From positions 1 to 21,089 of IMG/VR virus record IMGVR_UViG_3300024518_002904: a stretch of 21,089 nt of DNA. One strand, 5' to 3'. Below, in pieces: positions 7,653 to 14,750 of this stretch. Source of the DNA: a virus. The position numbers were made by a program, and so were the translations under genes. The notes below the pieces were generated by a model. It did no database searches and was not told the origin of the DNA. It worked only from the letters and a program-made list of their open reading frames with translations. Position 1 is the first letter of the stretch, and the number at the start of each line of letters is the position of its first letter.

Positions 7653-8060
7653 TTAATCTGTTAATCCTGCGCCAGTTAGGGCAAACATTTCCGCTGATCG
7701 TATGCCCGTTAAATCCGCTACCAACTCGAATGAGCCGTCCGTTCCGGCGGTGTCCAAAGAAATATATATTTCTTTACATTTGCTATTTAGGGTGATATTA
7801 TCTCCCTTGCTTGACAGGGTAAAATAGTGGTGGCCGCTAATAACACTAGCGGTTGCTGATGAATTAAAGTGTACTCGAATTGCTATACTTCCGGAGGTGT
7901 TTGAAATAAGAATGTTTTTTGTCACATTTGGAAATTCTACTTTAATTTCCCCGTTGTTTGGTCCGGCACCATCCAAAACCGACCCTGTCAAGTATGGAGT
8001 TCCACCAACTTGATAGGAGCCGACATTTTGTAGCCCAGCCTTATATTGATAAATTGACAT
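7653..8060 (-). CDS. Small beta-rich virion-like protein (135 aa)
   Basis: The 135-residue protein begins MSIYQYKAGLQNVGSYQVGG and alternates polar and hydrophobic residues in beta-strand style (KNILISNTSGSIAIRVHF, SGHHYFTLSSKGDNITL, KEIYISLDTAG). No enzyme motif is seen, and there is no signal peptide. Its size, composition and place just before the scaffold and capsid genes suggest a head decoration or fibre-base protein. I know no named family for it. An AAGGAG ribosome binding site precedes the ATG. The gap to the bS21 gene upstream is 51 bases and carries a CTAATTAT variant of the recurring element. Confidence 0.7.
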   Translation of the reverse strand: MSIYQYKAGLQNVGSYQVGGTPYLTGSVLDGAGPNNGEIKVEFPNVTKNILISNTSGSIAIRVHFNSSATASVISGHHYFTLSSKGDNITLNSKCKEIYISLDTAGTDGSFELVADLTGIRSAEMFALTGAGLTD

Positions 8061-8081
8061 TTATTGAACTCCTTGCATCTT

Positions 8082-8089
8082 ATAATTAG
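8082..8089 (-). promoter_or_regulatory. CTAATTAT element, variant of the recurring motif
   Basis: The sense strand reads ACTAATTATAAG, 29 bases upstream of the ATG at 8060. It differs from CTATTTAT at one base. The similar spacing to the start codon is the main support. Confidence 0.3.
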
Positions 8090-8111
8090 TTTCAAGTTTT
8101 ACAAACCTTGA

Positions 8112-8384
8112 TTATCTTTTATTTCTTTTTTTATTTTTGGTTTCTGCCAAAGTGGAGCCGGCCTCCCTCTTATTTTCCTCTTCTAAAAGTTTTTGCAAAA
8201 CCCTCTTTCTCTTCTTTGCGGCCTTTCTTTTTTTTGTGGATGGCTTCTCATAATATATATTTTCACGAACTTTTTCCATGATTTTGTTTTTTTTACATTT
8301 TCTTATAAATCTTTTAATCATTCTCTGCTGTGTATCGTTCCTGCCCCTTGGCTTGACTGATACATTCACTGCTTTTTTTGACAT
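8112..8384 (-). CDS. rpsU: Ribosomal protein bS21 homologue encoded by the phage (90 aa)
   Basis: Bacterial small-subunit protein bS21 binds near the 3' end of 16S rRNA and helps mRNA selection at initiation. The match spans residues 7-70: NVSVKPRGRNDTQQRMIKRF, then IRKCKKNKIMEKVRENIYYE followed by KPSTKKRKAAKKRKRV. This is the bS21 plan, with a beta start, an RRF-like basic helix, the YEKPS turn and a Lys/Arg-rich helix. The last 20 residues form an extra basic tail rich in Lys, Arg and Asn. At 90 residues it is slightly longer than typical cellular bS21 (about 70). It has a GGAGAT ribosome binding site and a CTATTTAT element 30 bases upstream. Phage-encoded bS21 is known from cultivated and uncultivated viruses. 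Here it sits among late virion genes, which suggests late expression. Confidence 0.93.
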   Translation of the reverse strand: MSKKAVNVSVKPRGRNDTQQRMIKRFIRKCKKNKIMEKVRENIYYEKPSTKKRKAAKKRKRVLQKLLEEENKREAGSTLAETKNKKRNKR

Positions 8385-8406
8385 TCTATCTCCATTTGTC
8401 TTCTAT

Positions 8407-8414
8407 ATAAATAG
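8407..8414 (-). promoter_or_regulatory. CTATTTAT element upstream of the bS21 gene
   Basis: An exact octamer copy (sense strand CCTATTTATATAG) lies 30 bases before the bS21 ATG at 8384, in a 44-base gap. On the opposite strand it reads TATAAATA, the T4 late-promoter consensus, but that orientation points away from all genes. Confidence 0.42.
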
Positions 8415-8428
8415 GGTACTGGTGTAGT

Positions 8429-8866
8429 TTATTCTATTAAAGTTCTCTTTCCATCGTCATGCATCAAGAGGACGGGATATCCAAGATCGCGGTAGCGTTG
8501 GATTTCATTTTTTGTCTCCTCATGTCCGTAGGCTTCATCTGTTTTTGAGCCAACCATAATGGTGGGATTTCCATATTTTGTATTGCTGGCGAAAAATATA
8601 ACCCCACTATCTATCGGCTTTCTCACTGGCTGACCTCGAAGCCATTCGCATATATATTCGCGACAAGACTTGGGGCAACTTGTTTTGAAAATGGAACACC
8701 CAGGGCCACTTTTATTTAAAAAGTTACAAGGCTTTCTTTCTGGTTTATGCCAGATCGGAACACCGGGTTTTTCGGGATTGAAAACATTATCCGAGTAAAC
8801 ATGAGTTACTGTACAGCACTCTGAACAATCCCCGCAAGAGCGATTTGGATCTTTTTTAAGCGCCAT
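8429..8866 (-). CDS. Cysteine-cluster protein, YkgJ-like (145 aa)
   Basis: The N-terminal half holds nine cysteines: C11, C14, C17 and C18 in CGDCSECC, then C47, C57, C64, C68 and C73 in CNFL, GCSIF and CPKSCREYICEW. This spacing fits the YkgJ / CxxCxxCC family, thought to bind zinc or an iron-sulfur cluster; biochemical functions are mostly unknown. The C-terminal half (IFFASNTKYGNPTIMVGSKT and a VLLMHDDGKRTLIE end) looks like a small alpha/beta domain. The start overlaps the stop of the 979-aa fibre-like gene by one base (TAATG), so translation is probably coupled. It sits between a fibre gene and bS21, an odd place for a metal-cluster protein. The family call rests on cysteine pattern alone. 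Confidence 0.8.
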   Translation of the reverse strand: MALKKDPNRSCGDCSECCTVTHVYSDNVFNPEKPGVPIWHKPERKPCNFLNKSGPGCSIFKTSCPKSCREYICEWLRGQPVRKPIDSGVIFFASNTKYGNPTIMVGSKTDEAYGHEETKNEIQRYRDLGYPVLLMHDDGKRTLIE

Positions 8867-11805
8867 TAATGGACCGCGCCTTCTGTGAAGGCGATTCCCT
8901 CAATCTGCAAAGCTACCATAGTCAATTCGGAATTCATTGTTGTTATATCAATTTCTACAAAAATCATATCTCCCTCGTATGCTGCGGAAATATCCGCAGG
9001 AGTCGTCTTAGTTAGTGAAAAAAACTTGTCTGCAACTCCCGCTGGCGTTGATTGACTGTCAACACTGGCAGCGTTGGTTGTCCACACTTCGGTATTTGCT
9101 GCTGTCCTTTCGATTGGTATGATGGCACCGCTAGGGTCGGCAATTAAATTTCCCTGAAGCTGCGCAACATAGTGTTTAAAATTTAGAACTGTGGCGGTGG
9201 AGGTGGTATTAAACGCGTATATTAGCTTAATGGCCAGCGGGAAGGCTGTACACAACCCGGAAGGTATTTCAAGTATAGATCCGGCGACTGAGCCATTGCC
9301 GGTGGCGGCGTCGAGGACAACATCTTTAACGGTGAAACTAATATTTCCTCCGCTCCCTACGGTATAAGTTTCGTCAGTAAGCATGCCGCCTCCCAAATCC
9401 GGATTGAGTGAAATTCTCTTTTTCCACTGAGCAAGACCAGCAGCAAATTTCTGTCCTTTCGCGTTAATCACAGTATGAGACGGCATTAATCGAAACCTCT
9501 CGAAAACTGGAGCCGTAGTTACTGTGCTTTCTATTCTAACCCTCATCCAACGGCCCGTGACACCGTTAATAAGTGTTGGCTCCCAAGAATCGTTATTCGT
9601 AATTCCCGCAAACAATCTTTCTTCGCTGTTTGCCCTCAAGAATATATTATTGGCGTACCTATATTGCTCTTCGGATGATACAGCCATAACTCCAATTTCT
9701 GTCCAAGTGTCGGCTGCGGATTGATATTCAAGAATAAAGTTTCCGGAGCCAGTGGTGGCCGCTGTGGTCTGATCAACTTCCAGCCCCCAGTGTTTTAGCG
9801 TCGTGTCCGAACTATCTTTTCTGTTTGTACACCACAGGATGGAACAGCCTGCCGAAGCGGATTGGAATGAGAAAGTTGAGCCTTCGGTGCTTGAGCCGCT
9901 CGTTGATACATCGATGAAGTTAGAACCATTGTCTCCTCCTGCGGCGTCGTTGGTCGTCGTAAAAATTGTGTTGTTCGTTGCATAGTTCGTTCCCTCTCCT
10001 GCCGAAAAGCCACCTCCGAACTCTGGATGACCTATAACTTGATTGGCGCCCCATAATTGTTGCGATGCCTCGTCGGCGCCAATGCCCTCGGTAAAAAATG
10101 TCCAAGCATGATCCGAGGGAATCCAGGTTGTTGGGATGTCAAATACACCATTCATGAAGGCTGATAATCTTGTAATTGCGGCGTCACCGGTTAAGCCGGC
10201 ATCAACCTTAATATCGTTGACTGCTGGGTCTGAAAGTCCAGAAGTAACCAGCAAACTTGCAGAATTAGATGTGAGGTGAAAAGTGTTTTGAATGTTAAAG
10301 AGGTTGACTCCTTGGAGGACCACGACTGCTGAACCCCCAATACAAAATCCATCTTCCACGTTTGTTGCGCCCATGTTTATGTCGATGCCTTGAAATCTTC
10401 CTCGATTGCCTACTCTTGGGCTTGCGGGGCTGTATGCTCTTACAGCACAGTCAACTGCGCCGGCGGAGTTTGGAATATGTACGCCCTCAACGGCCAAAAT
10501 TCCATCTTGTACATCCAAGATGGCATCACAGTCTCCTGTAGAATATCGAATTTCAAGAGCGATTGTCTTTCCTCGTCCAATATTTCCGTAGCCGGATCCT
10601 CGGAGTCCCGTGCCGCCATAAAAGGAAAGAAAGTTGGCGCTGGCGACCTGACTAGGAGCCGAGCCACTAAAACTAACGGCATAGGATCCAGTATCTGCGG
10701 GGATCGCGATTTTGAAATCTTTCAGCAAACTTCCGTCTGCGAGTTGAAAAACATCACCAGTTCCGGTTGAAGAGGAGACATCTGTTACTTGCCAGCCGGC
10801 TTCGCCGGTGACCGAAATGCCAGCAGGAATAACAATCGGCGTATCCTCAATATAGGTTCCGGGGCCAACTCGGACATAATCCCCAGCAACCGAGGCTGCC
10901 ACTGCGCCAGAGATCGTCAGGTAAAAGGTCTCTGCGCCCGTTGAATCAATCCTGCCAATTGTTCCAGATGGAATTGTAAGATTTGTCAGGTTTGATCCGT
11001 CGCCGTAAAATGCAGATCCGGAGATATTTCCAGAACCACTTATGTCTCCTGTAACTGCGAGTGTCGTTCCATCGAATTGTAAATTAACCTCACCCTGGAC
11101 GCTACTTGCATCTACGGCTGTTATAATATAGTTATCTATTCCATTGGTGTATGTTGAAATTGGGGCTGATGGCAGGTTCGTAAGATTTGACCCATCACCA
11201 TAGAATGCTGAACCAGAAACGTTTCCTGATCCAGAAATATCTCCTGTAACCGTCAGCGTGTTGCTACCCGTGCTCCAAGTAAAATCTGCGTCACCAGCAA
11301 ACGAGCCGTCATCGTTAAATTGGATTTGTGTATTGGTGCCACCAGGTGAACCACCTGGGAGGTTTGTTAAGTTTGACCCGTCACCATAAAAGAAGGCGCC
11401 CGAAATGTTTGCAGAAGCCGTTATATCACCCGTGACTGTTAATGCATTTGATGTCTTATCCCAGACAAAATCGCTGTCTCCGCCAAATAGACCACCGTCA
11501 TTAAATTGGACATAAGTATCTAATCCGCCTGGGACAGAACTGCTTAATCCGATGATGCTGCTTGCCGAAAGAGGGCCGTTGATGAAGACGGAACCGGTAA
11601 ACTGGTGAGTATCATCAGCAGAGTCACCGAATTTTGTATCACCATCAGCATCAATGTGGGTAACATTCGTATTTATGACATTTACATTGTACTCATTGGC
11701 GGTTACAGATCCGGAGACAACGAGGTCACCATCGATCTCAACCGGGCCTCCTTCAAAGACTACTTTGCCACTAACATAATTTCTACTGGGTCTAAATCTT
11801 GACAT
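8866..11805 (-). CDS. Large modular fibre-like protein with beta-helix region (979 aa)
   Basis: Residues 1-8 (MSRFRPSR) and the following GDLVVSGSV match the N-terminus of the gene before it, suggesting a shared virion anchor. Residues 99-277 hold three modules ending in FYGDGSNLTNL(P/T) (139, 201, 266), two of them starting with a QFND..F.GD.DF.W segment; such modules are common in phage tail-fibre-type proteins. Residues about 290-560 look like a right-handed beta helix (GDYVRVGPGTYIEDTPIVIP). The C-terminal 400 residues are beta-rich and possibly host-binding. No signal peptide or catalytic motif is evident. Its position between protease and scaffold genes would suit a head fibre, but a tail fibre encoded out of place is equally possible. 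Stop and start are coupled to both neighbours by TAATG overlaps. Confidence 0.85.
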   Translation of the reverse strand: MSRFRPSRNYVSGKVVFEGGPVEIDGDLVVSGSVTANEYNVNVINTNVTHIDADGDTKFGDSADDTHQFTGSVFINGPLSASSIIGLSSSVPGGLDTYVQFNDGGLFGGDSDFVWDKTSNALTVTGDITASANISGAFFYGDGSNLTNLPGGSPGGTNTQIQFNDDGSFAGDADFTWSTGSNTLTVTGDISGSGNVSGSAFYGDGSNLTNLPSAPISTYTNGIDNYIITAVDASSVQGEVNLQFDGTTLAVTGDISGSGNISGSAFYGDGSNLTNLTIPSGTIGRIDSTGAETFYLTISGAVAASVAGDYVRVGPGTYIEDTPIVIPAGISVTGEAGWQVTDVSSSTGTGDVFQLADGSLLKDFKIAIPADTGSYAVSFSGSAPSQVASANFLSFYGGTGLRGSGYGNIGRGKTIALEIRYSTGDCDAILDVQDGILAVEGVHIPNSAGAVDCAVRAYSPASPRVGNRGRFQGIDINMGATNVEDGFCIGGSAVVVLQGVNLFNIQNTFHLTSNSASLLVTSGLSDPAVNDIKVDAGLTGDAAITRLSAFMNGVFDIPTTWIPSDHAWTFFTEGIGADEASQQLWGANQVIGHPEFGGGFSAGEGTNYATNNTIFTTTNDAAGGDNGSNFIDVSTSGSSTEGSTFSFQSASAGCSILWCTNRKDSSDTTLKHWGLEVDQTTAATTGSGNFILEYQSAADTWTEIGVMAVSSEEQYRYANNIFLRANSEERLFAGITNNDSWEPTLINGVTGRWMRVRIESTVTTAPVFERFRLMPSHTVINAKGQKFAAGLAQWKKRISLNPDLGGGMLTDETYTVGSGGNISFTVKDVVLDAATGNGSVAGSILEIPSGLCTAFPLAIKLIYAFNTTSTATVLNFKHYVAQLQGNLIADPSGAIIPIERTAANTEVWTTNAASVDSQSTPAGVADKFFSLTKTTPADISAAYEGDMIFVEIDITTMNSELTMVALQIEGIAFTEGAVH
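10975..11511 (-). repeat. Three diverged in-frame modules of the fibre gene
   Basis: Modules at 11356-11511, 11170-11325 and 10975-11082 encode QFND...TVTGDISGSGN.SGSAFYGDGSNLTNL-type units, about 62-65 residues apart. The third lacks the QFNDDG part. DNA identity is visible but decayed, so the duplications are not recent. They may be sites for recombination between fibre genes. Confidence 0.8.
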
Positions 11806-13310
11806 TATGGAATGGCCCCCCCGAGAAGACCCTCAACTGCTGTTGCTAATCTGTCAATTGCACCTTGCGAGGCATCTGGGGCAGTGGCTGCCCAATCTCC
11901 CGGAGTTCCCGGAGAATAACGAATTTCGTATTCCTTAAATGGCGGATTCGCGCCGCTGATAAAAGTTAAATCTGGCATCGTGCTTATGTTTGAGGTTCCG
12001 CCATCGGCGGAGACAACATTGATACCAAGAGAGCTTGACAGGGAAGAATCGGGATTATAGAAAACTCTTGCCCCGTTTGCTGCCTCAACAGCATAATCTC
12101 CCGTAATTGCCCCATACATTTCTGGTAAGTCCACAGCACCGTCGTAATAATCCGATGCTATTGTATTTACACCAACTGCACGGGGGCACGTTGTGGAGCC
12201 GGTAAACTCAAAAAATCTAAAAAGTGCCGCATTTGAATCATAAGCCGTTGTGCCATTCACCTGTATTCCATCTGATTCTCGGAAAACGACTTCGCCCTGG
12301 ACTATTAGAGACCCTGCACTAAGCGCCTTGATCAGTTGATTTGATCCATCCATAACTGTTGATTTTATATAAAGGGCGCCCTGCGTACCCCCATTTAGGG
12401 CGGCTGTCATTTGAGAATAGCATGTTGTTATATTAACCCTTCCAAAGTTGGCAGATAGCGCCTTCAATATTGAGCCTGGAGCGCCAAACTTGCAGCCGCT
12501 GTAAACGATTTTTTGAACACACTTATTATAAAGAGTGGTTCCGGCGCCGGCAGCAGGATCTGCATCGAACTCGATATCCCAAAATGTCAACTCTGAAGAA
12601 AAGTGGACACTAGGATCTGATGTGCTTCCGTTTACGGCATCGGGTGGGATGACAAATTTTGTGCCAAGGCCCTTAATCGAAAGAGTATTTGTTCCTGGAA
12701 GGCTTGCGGGCCCCTGCGAATGGGCGATATAAAGTCTGGTTGTGGGGCCAGATGTGGCCTCGTTTGCGTAAACCCAAGCTTTTCGGAAAGGTAAAAATCC
12801 ACTGTCTCCAATCTCAATTGGGGTGCCTCGCAAATCATCTTCAGCATAGGTGTTCCCAAGAGCTGCATCGATAATGGAGCCATCTGCTTTTGAGGAAGAA
12901 ACTGTCGTCCAGGTGCCATTATCAAGACTTGATGTTGCGCCATAAAAAATGGCATTATGGGCTTGGAAATTTAAAGGGAGGGTATAATCGCCCGGTGCGC
13001 AATAGATAGAAACAGCCTGATAAGTGCCACCCGAATCATAAAGCTCGATTCCCGTTGGTATTCTTTCCAAAACTTTTTTAAGTGTTTTTAGGGCACTACC
13101 AGAAGTTAGGCCGTCGCTTTTATCACTTCCAGATGAAGAATCAACATATAAGTTGAGTGTTTCACCAACTTCTCCGCCGTAACCCAGACCATCGCCTCCG
13201 TCATCAAGCAAATAGCGACGGACTCCTTCAATATTTTTCGAGACATCTAAATCTCCATCTATTGTGGAATCCCCAGATATTCTACTCCTACTTGGCCGAT
13301 ATCTTGACAT
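11805..13310 (-). CDS. Fibre-like protein with pectate-lyase-type beta-helix (501 aa)
   Basis: The start MSRYRPSRSRISGDSTIDGD and GDLDVS repeat the N-terminal plan of the 979-aa protein encoded next (1-base overlap, TAATG), pointing to a common attachment point. Residues 50-130 (LNLYVDSSSGSDKSDGLT, ALKTLKKVLERIP, VSIYCAPGDYTLPL) have the look of the opening turns of a parallel beta-helix of the pectate-lyase fold. Residues 130-440 continue as short repetitive strands. No glycosidase or lyase active-site motif is certain. The gene has its own CTATTTAT element 23 bases upstream and a GAGAGG ribosome binding site. A head fibre or tailspike is the best guess; enzymatic activity on surface glycans is possible but not shown. 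Confidence 0.82.
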   Translation of the reverse strand: MSRYRPSRSRISGDSTIDGDLDVSKNIEGVRRYLLDDGGDGLGYGGEVGETLNLYVDSSSGSDKSDGLTSGSALKTLKKVLERIPTGIELYDSGGTYQAVSIYCAPGDYTLPLNFQAHNAIFYGATSSLDNGTWTTVSSSKADGSIIDAALGNTYAEDDLRGTPIEIGDSGFLPFRKAWVYANEATSGPTTRLYIAHSQGPASLPGTNTLSIKGLGTKFVIPPDAVNGSTSDPSVHFSSELTFWDIEFDADPAAGAGTTLYNKCVQKIVYSGCKFGAPGSILKALSANFGRVNITTCYSQMTAALNGGTQGALYIKSTVMDGSNQLIKALSAGSLIVQGEVVFRESDGIQVNGTTAYDSNAALFRFFEFTGSTTCPRAVGVNTIASDYYDGAVDLPEMYGAITGDYAVEAANGARVFYNPDSSLSSSLGINVVSADGGTSNISTMPDLTFISGANPPFKEYEIRYSPGTPGDWAATAPDASQGAIDRLATAVEGLLGGAIP

Positions 13311-13325
13311 ATTTTTTCCCTCTCA

Positions 13326-13333
13326 ATAAATAG
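13326..13333 (-). promoter_or_regulatory. CTATTTAT element upstream of the fibre gene pair
   Basis: An exact octamer copy (sense strand GACTATTTATTGAG), 23 bases upstream of the ATG at 13310, in a 36-base gap. It would let the fibre, Cys-cluster and possibly bS21 genes be transcribed separately from the protease operon. Confidence 0.42.
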
Positions 13334-13346
13334 TCAGAAAGATAAA

Positions 13347-13769
13347 CTAAATCATGTTTTTCCAATTGTTTCCGCCAGCAATTGCCATAATTCCACTTAT
13401 ATCAACGCCGGGATCATCTGGAGAATAATTTGATAGTGGGCCATTGCTTGTTTTTTGACCTGGAGATCCGGGCCTCTTGATGGGTTCAACGTTTTCGAAT
13501 ATTCCCTCGAAACCACCACCGAGTGATTCTTCTAATTTTCTTTTTTTCGCACTCATGGATTGCTGAACCCCCTCTTGAAGCTCAACTCGCTGTCTTGAGA
13601 AGTCGCGTTCTGGCTCTGGCGTCTTGGCTTCAACAATCGTTTGCTGGGAGCCAATACCAACTGCCACTTCTTTGATTAAATTTGACAAAACTCCCTCTTC
13701 AAAAATGATTTCTTTGATGCATTGCTTAATAAGGGGTTTTAAAATTTTTTGTAGTTCTTGTTTTTTCAT
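13347..13769 (-). CDS. Probable prohead core protein (140 aa), family not recognised
   Basis: The protein begins MKKQELQKILKPLIKQCIKE, an amphipathic basic helix, followed by IIFEEGVLSNLIKEVAVGIG. The middle is charged (Glu, Lys, Arg, Gln) and the C-terminus is Gly/Pro/Asn-rich. Two sites fit the gp21 cleavage rule: I45-V46-E47 before A48 and L64-Q65-E66 before G67. In T4 the small core proteins gp67 and gp68 lie near gp21, and gp67 is cut by the protease. Here the gene overlaps the protease gene by four bases (ATGA), so translation is coupled. No sequence similarity to gp67 or gp68 is visible to me; the core-protein role is inferred from position, charge and cleavage sites. Confidence 0.72.
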   Translation of the reverse strand: MKKQELQKILKPLIKQCIKEIIFEEGVLSNLIKEVAVGIGSQQTIVEAKTPEPERDFSRQRVELQEGVQQSMSAKKRKLEESLGGGFEGIFENVEPIKRPGSPGQKTSNGPLSNYSPDDPGVDISGIMAIAGGNNWKNMI

Positions 13770-14380
13770 TTATTATCCAAAATATTGTTCAAGGCACGAT
13801 TAATCCTATCGGCTTTAGTAAAAATGTTTGGCTCTTTATATTGTTTGCCTTCCTGTAAATTCATAAATGCATTTGGTGTTGAAGGCTCGGAGACGAAATC
13901 AAAGCAAATAAGTTGGAAATCATCTTCAACCATTGTTCCCTGTTGTCCTTCTGTGACCGAACCAAGTCCTCGCGAAGAAATACCCAATTGAACTCCCGAT
14001 TCAACGAGGGATCTTAAAATCCCTCCGGACGGAGTATCGAGAATTTTAACTGTTCCCATAACTTTTGGACCATCTGCCCAGATATTTGTAACCATGTGGC
14101 TTGCATTTTTTAGATTAATAACGGAATCGTCTGGATGATCCAGCTCGCCCAGGGCGCGCCGTTCTTTGACAAGCTTTTGATATGTTTTCATCTCTCTCAT
14201 GAGAGTTTGCATAGGATAAATTCTCCCATTACCATTCGGAGTCTCAGCTAGCTGCATTAACCCAGTAAGATACATGGAATTATTTTCTGTGATATCTCTC
14301 TTTTCTGCCTCTGTCAGAAGATCTTGGCAGACGCCCCCTTCGCAGAGAGCGTAGTATTCTCTTAGTAAAACTTTACTCAT
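13766..14380 (-). CDS. Prohead maturation protease, T4 gp21-like (204 aa)
   Basis: This serine protease (T4 gp21 family, MEROPS S80) digests scaffold and trims the capsid protein inside the prohead. Conserved blocks are in order: NGNGRIYP (50-56), RRALGELDHPDDSVINLKNA with H82 as the likely catalytic histidine, ILDTPSGGILRSLVESG (114-129), LGISSRGLGS with S135 or S136 as the nucleophile, and FDFVSEPSTPNAFM (160-173). The length is close to T4's (about 212). A very strong ribosome binding site (AAGGAGGGG) lies in front of the ATG. The last four bases overlap the start of the 140-aa gene. It is followed not by scaffold, as in T4, but by a block of five other genes before the scaffold gene at 7551. 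Confidence 0.96.
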   Translation of the reverse strand: MSKVLLREYYALCEGGVCQDLLTEAEKRDITENNSMYLTGLMQLAETPNGNGRIYPMQTLMREMKTYQKLVKERRALGELDHPDDSVINLKNASHMVTNIWADGPKVMGTVKILDTPSGGILRSLVESGVQLGISSRGLGSVTEGQQGTMVEDDFQLICFDFVSEPSTPNAFMNLQEGKQYKEPNIFTKADRINRALNNILDNK

Positions 14381-14394
14381 TTTCTCCCCTCCTT

Positions 14395-14402
14395 AAAAGT
14401 AG
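14395..14402 (-). promoter_or_regulatory. CTACTTTT element, weak variant of the recurring motif
   Basis: The sense strand reads ACTACTTTTAAGG, 22 bases before the protease ATG at 14380. It has two mismatches to CTATTTAT, so support is mainly positional. It starts one base after the stop of the 17-codon mini-ORF. Confidence 0.25.
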
Positions 14403-14456
14403 TCAACAGCCGTTTTTGCAGCGGCGGACGTTTTGAAGCATATATCTTTTAAGCAT
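14403..14456 (-). CDS. 17-codon mini-ORF, basic Cys-containing peptide
   Basis: The frame encodes MLKRYMLQNVRRCKNGC and ends in TGA. Its ATG follows directly on the TAA of the 97-aa membrane protein gene and has an excellent ribosome binding site, GGGAGGTGA, 7 bases away, located inside the last codons of that gene. It fills most of the 76-base gap before the protease gene. Five basic residues, no acidic residues and two cysteines are visible. Against a real gene: the length is tiny and I know no homologue. It could be a leader peptide for the protease gene. Confidence 0.4.
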   Translation of the reverse strand: MLKRYMLQNVRRCKNGC

Positions 14457-14750
14457 TTAATCACCTCCCTTGTTTTGGATTTTGATGCCACAGTCGTCAA
14501 AGACCATGTTTAGTATATATGATGTCCCCGAACTTAGCCAGCCGCAAATTAAAAAATTCACGAGTGTTAGTTCATAAGTAAATAGTTCGGTAAAAGGATT
14601 AACGCCGCATAAAAAGACGCCAACCCAGAATCCTATACACATAGGACAGGTCCAGAAATAACCATTTGGTCTTATCTTCCCAAAAATCTTTCCATAGCAG
14701 ATTAATTGGGTTAAACCGTAGGCTGTTAAAATAAAATAGAGGAGGCTCAC
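14457..14750 (-). CDS. Small membrane protein with CPMC motif (97 aa)
   Basis: Hydrophobic segments at about residues 2-20, 38-50 and 62-83 suggest two or three membrane spans. Between the first two lies GYFWTCPMCIGFWVGVFLCG, with C35 and C38 in a CxxC pair. The end is short and polar with C87. This plan (membrane span, RP..F.CPMC.GFWVG) recalls small proteins of unknown function (DUF1360-like) in bacteria and phages; the family name is tentative. The start codon is GTG at 14750, overlapping the TAG of the 183-aa gene by one base (TAGTG) with AAGGA just upstream. Its place among head genes is unexpected; an inner-membrane role in head assembly (T4 proheads form at the membrane) or an unrelated host-directed role are both possible. 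Confidence 0.78.
   Translation of the reverse strand: MSLLYFILTAYGLTQLICYGKIFGKIRPNGYFWTCPMCIGFWVGVFLCGVNPFTELFTYELTLVNFLICGWLSSGTSYILNMVFDDCGIKIQNKGGD

Noticed and set aside
8061-8111. CTTG...CAAG pairing in the gap after bS21 as a terminator
   Set aside because: Only four base pairs with a long loop and no T-tract; not a credible terminator.
10975-11511. Spaced repeats considered as a CRISPR-like array
   Set aside because: The repeats are diverged, in frame, and part of a fibre protein; spacing and repeat length do not fit CRISPR.
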